From Thiobacillus sp. UBA3361 (GTDB lineage Bacteria > Pseudomonadota > Gammaproteobacteria > Burkholderiales > Thiobacillaceae): a stretch of 64,000 nt of DNA. Shown in pieces: positions 59,771-64,000 of this stretch (within the stretch, counting starts at the first letter, position 1; each line of letters starts with the position of its first letter). The notes beneath the pieces are model-generated. The model saw only the letters and a list, made by a program, of their open reading frames with translations, was not told the origin of the DNA and searched no databases. Both the position numbers and the translations under genes were made by a program. The stretch covers positions 55,054 through 119,053 of the forward strand of contig DEQR01000059.1 of the NCBI GenBank assembly GCA_002360535.1, written 5' to 3'.

Positions 59771-61663
59771 TCACACCTGGTAGTCCAGGCCCAGCTTGGT
59801 CTGCAACTTGCGCGCCTGGCGGAAGGCCTCGCGCAGGATGCGGCTGTCCAGGGCGTTCAGGTGGTCCGGGTCCACCTTATTGGTGAGCGGCTGTCCCAGC
59901 TGGCACTGTTCGTGGTGCAGGCGCAGGCGCAACAGTTGGATGAACAGGAAGGCATCGCCGTAGGCCTCCGCGTCCTGCTCGCTCAGGTTCAGCGGGCCAG
60001 CCATCTCACGGATGCGCTGCAGGGTGTTGGTGGCCTTCAGGCCGTACGCCAGGCAGTAGATGCGCGTGGCGTCCACGAAAGGGGTGATGCCGTTGAGTTT
60101 CAGGTCGATGGTGTGTCCGTCGCCGGTGACGAAGTCGCGCACGATACCCAGCGGTGGCCGGTTGCGCAGGGCATTCACGGCCATTTGGTGCAGGAAGCGG
60201 GTGTTCTTCGGTGACTCGGCAGCCAGCCAGTCACGCAGCTCCTCGGCCAGATGCTCGGCGCCGAACAGGGGCCGGAAATCGAAGAAGATGGTGGAGTAAA
60301 GCAGGGCCATGGGGTCGCCGTGGAATATCCACTTGTCGAAGGTGTCCTTCCATTCGGCCAGGGACAGGCACCACTTGGGATTGGATGCCATGACTTCGCC
60401 GTTGCAGAGGGGAAAGCCGCATTCAGCCAGGGCCAGGTTGATGCGTTTGGCGAACGGCAGCATCACCTCGCGCACCGCCGCCGCGTCCCGGCCGTCGGGG
60501 ACGGCGAACAGGATGCCGTTGTCCTGGTCGGTGTTCAGGGTCTGTTCCAGGCGGCCCTCGGAGCCCAGAGCGAGCCAGCAGAACTCGACCTCGCGGGCGG
60601 CCGGATCGGCCTCCAGTTCCAGTTCGATGATGCGCTGGGTGAGCAGGTCGTTGAGGGTGGAGATGATCTGGGTGAGCTGCTCGGCGGTCACGCCCTGGGC
60701 GAGCATGTTGTGGGCCAGCTGGCGGATGTCGGCGGCGGCGTGTATCAGGCTGTCCAGATTCTCGGCCTTGCGGATCATGCCGCTCAACTGGCGCAGGCCC
60801 ACCCGCTGCAGTGAGAACAAATCCTTTTCCGACACCAGCCCCTTCAGCCGGCCCGTCTCCTCCACCAGCACATGGCGGAAGCCGTGCCGCGCCATGACCA
60901 GGGCTGCCTCGTAGGCCAGGGCATGGGGCGGCAGGGTCACGGGCTCGGGGCTCATCACGGCGCTGAAGGGGGTGGCCAGGTCCAGGCCGGGCAGGGTGAC
61001 CCGCTTCAGCACATCGTGCAGGGTGAAGATGCCCAGCGGACGTTTGTCCGCATCCACCGCCACCATGGAGCCGATGCCCAGCTCATTCATGGTTTCCAGC
61101 ACCTGGCGCATGGGGGCGTCCGGCGCGCAGGTCACCGGCTCGCGGCGGATGACGGCCGACAGGGGGCTGGTCATGGACTGCTGCTCGCTGGTGGACTTGA
61201 CGTACTGGGCCTGGATCACCTGCTTGGACTGTTCCAGCAGGTTGGCGATGCGGCGGGTGCAGAAATCGTGGAAGGCCGGGCTCATGCGCAACAGTTCGCG
61301 GAAATCGTCCGCCGCCAGCTCGTAACAGAAGGTGTCCTCGCCGGCCTTGTAGGTACTGTTGACATTGCGCCGCGAGAGCAGCGCGCCCAGGGGGAAGCAC
61401 TCCCCTTCATGCAGTTCCAGCCAGGTGGCGTCCTCTTGGGCGCGCACCACGTCCTGCTCGCCGTGGATCACCCCCTGCTTGATGATGAAAAAGGTCCGCG
61501 CCTCACCCGCGTCCGGGCTGGCCACCACTTCGCCGCGGGCGTAATAGCCCAGCTTGGAGCGTTCGATCATCCAGGCCAGATGGGCGCGCTCCATCTGATC
61601 GAAGGGTGAGAAGCGGGTCAGGTGATCCAGTGTGGCGGCCACCAGGGCCTGGGGAGCGGTCAT
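59771..61663 (-). CDS. cNMP-binding/CBS/DUF294 nucleotidyltransferase-like signalling protein
   Basis: 630 residues from the ATG at 61663. A cyclic-nucleotide-binding-like domain (ARTFFIIKQGVIHGEQDVV to about 150) is followed by two CBS domains (VIRREPVTCAPDAPMRQVLETMNELGIGSMVAVDAD and MSPEPVTLPPHALAYEAALVMARHGFRHVLVEE), then DUF294 with the nucleotidyltransferase-type core WLALGSEGRLEQTLNTDQDNGILF and the C-terminal DUF294_C. The GlnD-like GSxGR...D.D motif is present. Substrate and signal are unknown. The gene for the exonuclease follows directly. Confidence 0.9.
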   Translation of the reverse strand: MTAPQALVAATLDHLTRFSPFDQMERAHLAWMIERSKLGYYARGEVVASPDAGEARTFFIIKQGVIHGEQDVVRAQEDATWLELHEGECFPLGALLSRRNVNSTYKAGEDTFCYELAADDFRELLRMSPAFHDFCTRRIANLLEQSKQVIQAQYVKSTSEQQSMTSPLSAVIRREPVTCAPDAPMRQVLETMNELGIGSMVAVDADKRPLGIFTLHDVLKRVTLPGLDLATPFSAVMSPEPVTLPPHALAYEAALVMARHGFRHVLVEETGRLKGLVSEKDLFSLQRVGLRQLSGMIRKAENLDSLIHAAADIRQLAHNMLAQGVTAEQLTQIISTLNDLLTQRIIELELEADPAAREVEFCWLALGSEGRLEQTLNTDQDNGILFAVPDGRDAAAVREVMLPFAKRINLALAECGFPLCNGEVMASNPKWCLSLAEWKDTFDKWIFHGDPMALLYSTIFFDFRPLFGAEHLAEELRDWLAAESPKNTRFLHQMAVNALRNRPPLGIVRDFVTGDGHTIDLKLNGITPFVDATRIYCLAYGLKATNTLQRIREMAGPLNLSEQDAEAYGDAFLFIQLLRLRLHHEQCQLGQPLTNKVDPDHLNALDSRILREAFRQARKLQTKLGLDYQV

Positions 61664-61796
61664 GGCGCTTGGACTCCGAGTGCGGACAGTTGCGGCGCAA
61701 CATACCATGCCTCGGACGGCTGGTGGCACCCGCGCGAGGCGCGATGGCGCGGAACCGGTTTTCGCCGCGATGGCGGGGGAAATATCCTCGGAATCA

Positions 61797-61837
61797 CGGT
61801 TCGGAACCGACGACCCAACCTTCCCGGTGGGTCGGTT
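61797..61837. repeat. REP-like hairpins upstream of the Y1 transposase gene
   Basis: CGGTTCGGAACCG (61797-61809) is a palindrome; AACCGAC-GA-CCCA (61805-61817) pairs perfectly with TGGGTCGGTT (61828-61837) leaving a 2-nt bulge and a 10-nt loop. REP-associated transposases act on such imperfect hairpins. Confidence 0.5.
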
Positions 61838-61941
61838 CACACCTACCCGACGGAGTCATGTTGTCGTACGATGAAATTACAGATAATTCTATCCGCATGA
61901 GCGCGATAAAGTTTCCACACAAAGAACTTCGGGAGGTCGGA

Positions 61942-62514
61942 ATGCTCACCGACAGTCATGCGTTGATCTTCATCACCTTGGTGCATTACCAGCGCCAGCC
62001 CCTGTCCCGCGATGGCGAGGACAAGAGGGTGCTGCTGCGGATCATGCGCGAGGTCAAGGACCGCTTCCACCTGCGGGTGGCGGGCTATGCCATCCTCCAC
62101 GACCACCTGCACTGGCTGTTCACCAAGGACGGTGCCCAGCCGGCGGCGGTGGTGAACGATCTGAAGGCCCAGTACGCGCGCGTCTATCGCGAACGGCATC
62201 CGGAGTTCCTGACCGCTCCCTTGTGGAACGGCGGTTTCAAATTCCAGGACGTGGACACCAGCGAGGAAATCCGCTCCCTGCTCGACCTGATGCACTACGA
62301 CCCGGTGCGCCACGGATACGTCAACAGACCGGTGGACTACGAATGGACCAGTTTCCCGGCACGGGTACTGCAAGGCCATTACCGGGAGGACTGGGGCAGC
62401 GAGGCCCCGCCGCCGCGCCTGGCGTCGCTGCCCATGTTGCGCCGGCAGCGGGAGGCGGGGCTGCTGAAGGCGCTTGGCCAGGCCCCCGCCCTGACACCGG
62501 GCGCCGGTCAATAG
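61942..62514 (+). CDS. REP-associated tyrosine transposase (IS200-like Y1 family)
   Basis: 190 residues from the ATG at 61942, with GGAGG 5 nt upstream. The HUH metal motif is GYAILHDHLHWLF; the downstream conserved block is DLMHYDPVRHGYV, as in REP-associated (RAYT) proteins, whose catalytic Tyr lies in this helix region. The N-terminal strand expected before the HUH motif is present (LIFITLVHYQRQPLS). It nicks and joins single-stranded hairpin DNA. A frame open to 61606 is not coding-like before 61942. Confidence 0.85.
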   Translation: MLTDSHALIFITLVHYQRQPLSRDGEDKRVLLRIMREVKDRFHLRVAGYAILHDHLHWLFTKDGAQPAAVVNDLKAQYARVYRERHPEFLTAPLWNGGFKFQDVDTSEEIRSLLDLMHYDPVRHGYVNRPVDYEWTSFPARVLQGHYREDWGSEAPPPRLASLPMLRRQREAGLLKALGQAPALTPGAGQ

Positions 62515-62521
62515 GGCGCGC

Positions 62522-63124
62522 TTACTGCAGGTAGGGGTTGCCGATGCGCTGGGGCGTATCCGACGTCGCCGGAGGCGGTACGGCGGGTTGCGGGGCGTAG
62601 GGATTGACCGGTTTGGCCGGCGGGGCGGGCTGCTCGGGGGGCTTGATGGCCGGTGCCGCACTGGCCGGCGGTTGCGCGGGCCGGGGTTCCGCCTGCTTCC
62701 GACCGTCGGGAGGGGGGAAGGTGAACAGATCCTTCAGCGCCCGATCGATGTCCCGCTCCAGCTGTTTCATCATCAACTGCATCTGATACTGACCCTCGCG
62801 CATCATGCGTTCCTGCAGGATGGCCATCTTGAAGGCCAGGTCGGGCGGCATCAGCACCTCCTCGCCCTTGCCCTGCAACGCGGCGATGGAAGCGTCGCGC
62901 AGATAGTCGAACAGGGTGTGCAGTTCTTCCTCGGTGAAGTAGTTGCGCAGGCGCCGGGCCACGGCGTCCAGGTCCATGGACTGCTCGGCGGCGGGCGGAG
63001 GGGGTTCCGTGCGCGGCGCATCCTGCGCCCAGGACGCCGCCTGCCATCCGGCCAGGCCGGCCAGCAGGGTCGCCGCCAGGGCGCGCCGCGCCAAGGGGAT
63101 CATGGTCATTACCGCAGTTCGCAT
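62522..63124 (-). CDS. exported proline-rich protein of unknown function
   Basis: 200 residues. Signal peptide (LARRALAATLLAGLAGWQAASWAQ) then a helical core (LDAVARRLRNYFTEEELHTLFDYLRDASIAALQGKGEEVLMPPDLAFKMAILQERMMREGQYQMQLMMKQLERD, about 50-130) and a Pro/Ala-rich C-terminal tail ending NPYLQ. I recognise no family. It ends next to the convergent transposase gene and begins 16 nt after the YidB-like gene. Confidence 0.7.
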   Translation of the reverse strand: MRTAVMTMIPLARRALAATLLAGLAGWQAASWAQDAPRTEPPPPAAEQSMDLDAVARRLRNYFTEEELHTLFDYLRDASIAALQGKGEEVLMPPDLAFKMAILQERMMREGQYQMQLMMKQLERDIDRALKDLFTFPPPDGRKQAEPRPAQPPASAAPAIKPPEQPAPPAKPVNPYAPQPAVPPPATSDTPQRIGNPYLQ

Positions 63125-63140
63125 AGGGGTATCCGTCTCC

Positions 63141-63593
63141 TCAACCGCCGAACAGCCGGCCGCCCCGGCCGGCCAGCATCTGCTCCAGGCCCGCGCCGGC
63201 TGCGTTATCAGGGATGCGGCCTTCGGGGGTGAGCTGGTTGATCAGCTCCGGCAGGGTCCGGGCCAGGCCATTGCCCGCGTCGTCCTCGGACAGGCCCAGC
63301 TGTCCGGCCAGGGCAGCCAGGCCGCCGCCGCCCGCCACGCCGCCCAGCACCTGTTTGATCTGGTCCAGGGAGACGGGCAGGTTGGCGCCGGTGCCCACCC
63401 AGGAGTCCGCCTCCCGGCCCAGGCCCTGTTTCTTGAACGTCTCCACCAGTCCGGCCAGGCCGCCGTTCTGTTGCAGCAACTGCATGGCCAACTGCAGCAG
63501 CGGATTGCCGCCCCGGCCCTGAGTGCCGTCGTTCGCCATGCCGCCCAGCACGTTGCCTACCACGTCACCGAGGGCGCCGTCGAAGAGTCCCAT
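63141..63593 (-). CDS. YidB/DUF937 family protein
   Basis: 150 residues from the ATG at 63593. GLFDGALGDVVGNVLGG at the start, the glycine-rich middle (LVETFKKQGLGREADSWVGTGANLPVSLDQIKQVLG) and the repeat of GLAAL/GLSEDDAGNGLARTLPELINQLTPEGRIPD are typical of YidB/DUF937 proteins. The function is unknown. A longer frame to 63803 covers the ABC permease gene in another phase and was rejected. Confidence 0.88.
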   Translation of the reverse strand: MGLFDGALGDVVGNVLGGMANDGTQGRGGNPLLQLAMQLLQQNGGLAGLVETFKKQGLGREADSWVGTGANLPVSLDQIKQVLGGVAGGGGLAALAGQLGLSEDDAGNGLARTLPELINQLTPEGRIPDNAAGAGLEQMLAGRGGRLFGG

Positions 63594-63667
63594 GTCTTTG
63601 CTCCTTGTCTGTCTGGAGAGGCCATCCGCCGCCGAGGTTCCCGCGCCGCTGCATGCCGTGTGCCCGG

Positions 63668-64000
63668 TCACTCGTGGCGCAAGGCCTCGATGGGGGATAG
63701 GCCCGCCGCCTTGCGGGCCGGAAAATAACCAAAGCATACCCCCACCAGGGAGGCGGAGGCTACGGCGAGGATCACGGCATTCGGGCGAATGTCCACCGGC
63801 CAATCCGCCCAGCCGGCTAACAGCAGGCTGCTGGCCAGGCCAAGGGCGATGCCGGCCAGGCCGCCGAGCAGTGACAGGGCCACCGCCTCGGTGAGGAACT
63901 GGCCCAGGATGTCCCGACGGCGCGCACCCACCGCCATGCGGATGCCGATCTCGCGGGTGCGTTCGGTCACCGACACCAACATGATGTTCATGATGCCGAT
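63668..64000 (-). CDS. C-terminal end of a MacB-type ABC transporter permease (partial)
   Basis: The frame runs off the right edge of the window (I-G-I-M-N-I-M-L-V reading leftwards), so only the last ~110 residues are seen. VSVTERTREIGIRMAVGARRRDILGQFLTEAVALSLLGG and VCFGYFPARKAAGLSPIEALRHE are the FtsX/MacB permease C-terminal signatures, with two membrane segments between. It would export macrolides, lipopeptides or similar from the periplasm as part of a tripartite pump. The ATPase part must lie outside the window. Confidence 0.9.
   Translation of the reverse strand: MGIMNIMLVSVTERTREIGIRMAVGARRRDILGQFLTEAVALSLLGGLAGIALGLASSLLLAGWADWPVDIRPNAVILAVASASLVGVCFGYFPARKAAGLSPIEALRHE

Noticed and set aside
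61606..61941. N-terminal extension of the Y1 transposase
   Set aside because: The stretch contains hairpins and AT-rich spacer and lacks family sequence; a strong ribosome site sets the start at 61942.

Overview
The window comes from a GC-rich betaproteobacterium, most likely an autotrophic one of the Thiobacillus/Sulfuricella/Nitrosomonadales type. Three things point there: the block def-fmt-htpX-rsmB-DUF4390-ntrYX-trkAH, the leuS-lptE-holA-proA-nadD-rsfS run, and a proteobacterial phosphoribulokinase (Calvin cycle). A B12-dependent (class II) ribonucleotide reductase and NADPH-type glutamate synthase also fit. The taxonomy is inferred from gene content and order, not from a search.

Layout. 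1-14.8 kb: part of an exopolysaccharide cluster of the exosortase-A/PEP-CTERM type (flippase end, acyltransferase, two methyltransferases, glycosyltransferase, TPR protein, two exosortase-associated hydrolases, acyl carrier protein, GNAT protein, acyl-CoA ligase, PLP decarboxylase, polysaccharide deacetylase, asparagine-synthase-like amidotransferase). The exosortase itself is not in the window. GC-rich hairpin repeats sit in this part, one of them in frame inside a hydrolase gene.

14.87-20.11 kb: a 5.2-kb integrated island bounded by a perfect 20-bp direct repeat that includes the start codon of the exonuclease III gene (xth). It carries a decayed P4-type integrase, an RHH/PIN toxin-antitoxin pair, an orphan HTH antitoxin-like gene, an intact group II intron and a DUF4160/DUF2442 pair whose first gene is split. 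The intron is inserted exactly inside one inverted repeat of a ~200-bp MITE-like element; removing it on paper restores the repeat, which fixes both intron ends.

20.1-37.2 kb: xth, class II ribonucleotide reductase behind two NrdR-like boxes, gltBD, metY flanked by similar terminators, then topB-smg-dprA-LysM on the minus strand. 37.3-50.2 kb (plus strand): translation-start processing (def, fmt), htpX, rsmB, the NtrY/NtrX two-component system (NtrX has a visibly degenerate AAA+ domain), Trk potassium uptake, yggX, ubiE and lipB. 50.2-58.0 kb (minus strand): queD, rsfS, nadD, a Sel1 protein, proA, holA, lptE, a small lipoprotein and leuS. 58.1-64 kb: prk with its own terminator, a DnaQ-type exonuclease coupled to a cNMP/CBS/DUF294 protein, a REP-type (Y1) transposase with an adjacent hairpin, a secreted proline-rich protein, a YidB-like protein and the 3' end of a MacB-type ABC permease.

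The window is therefore mostly ordinary chromosome with one accessory envelope cluster and one small decayed mobile island. I see no tRNA, rRNA or CRISPR array. The most unusual signals are the nested island (att repeat, MITE, group II intron), the ATPase-dead NtrX, the amidotransferase lacking its nucleophile cysteine and the repeat inside the hydrolase gene.
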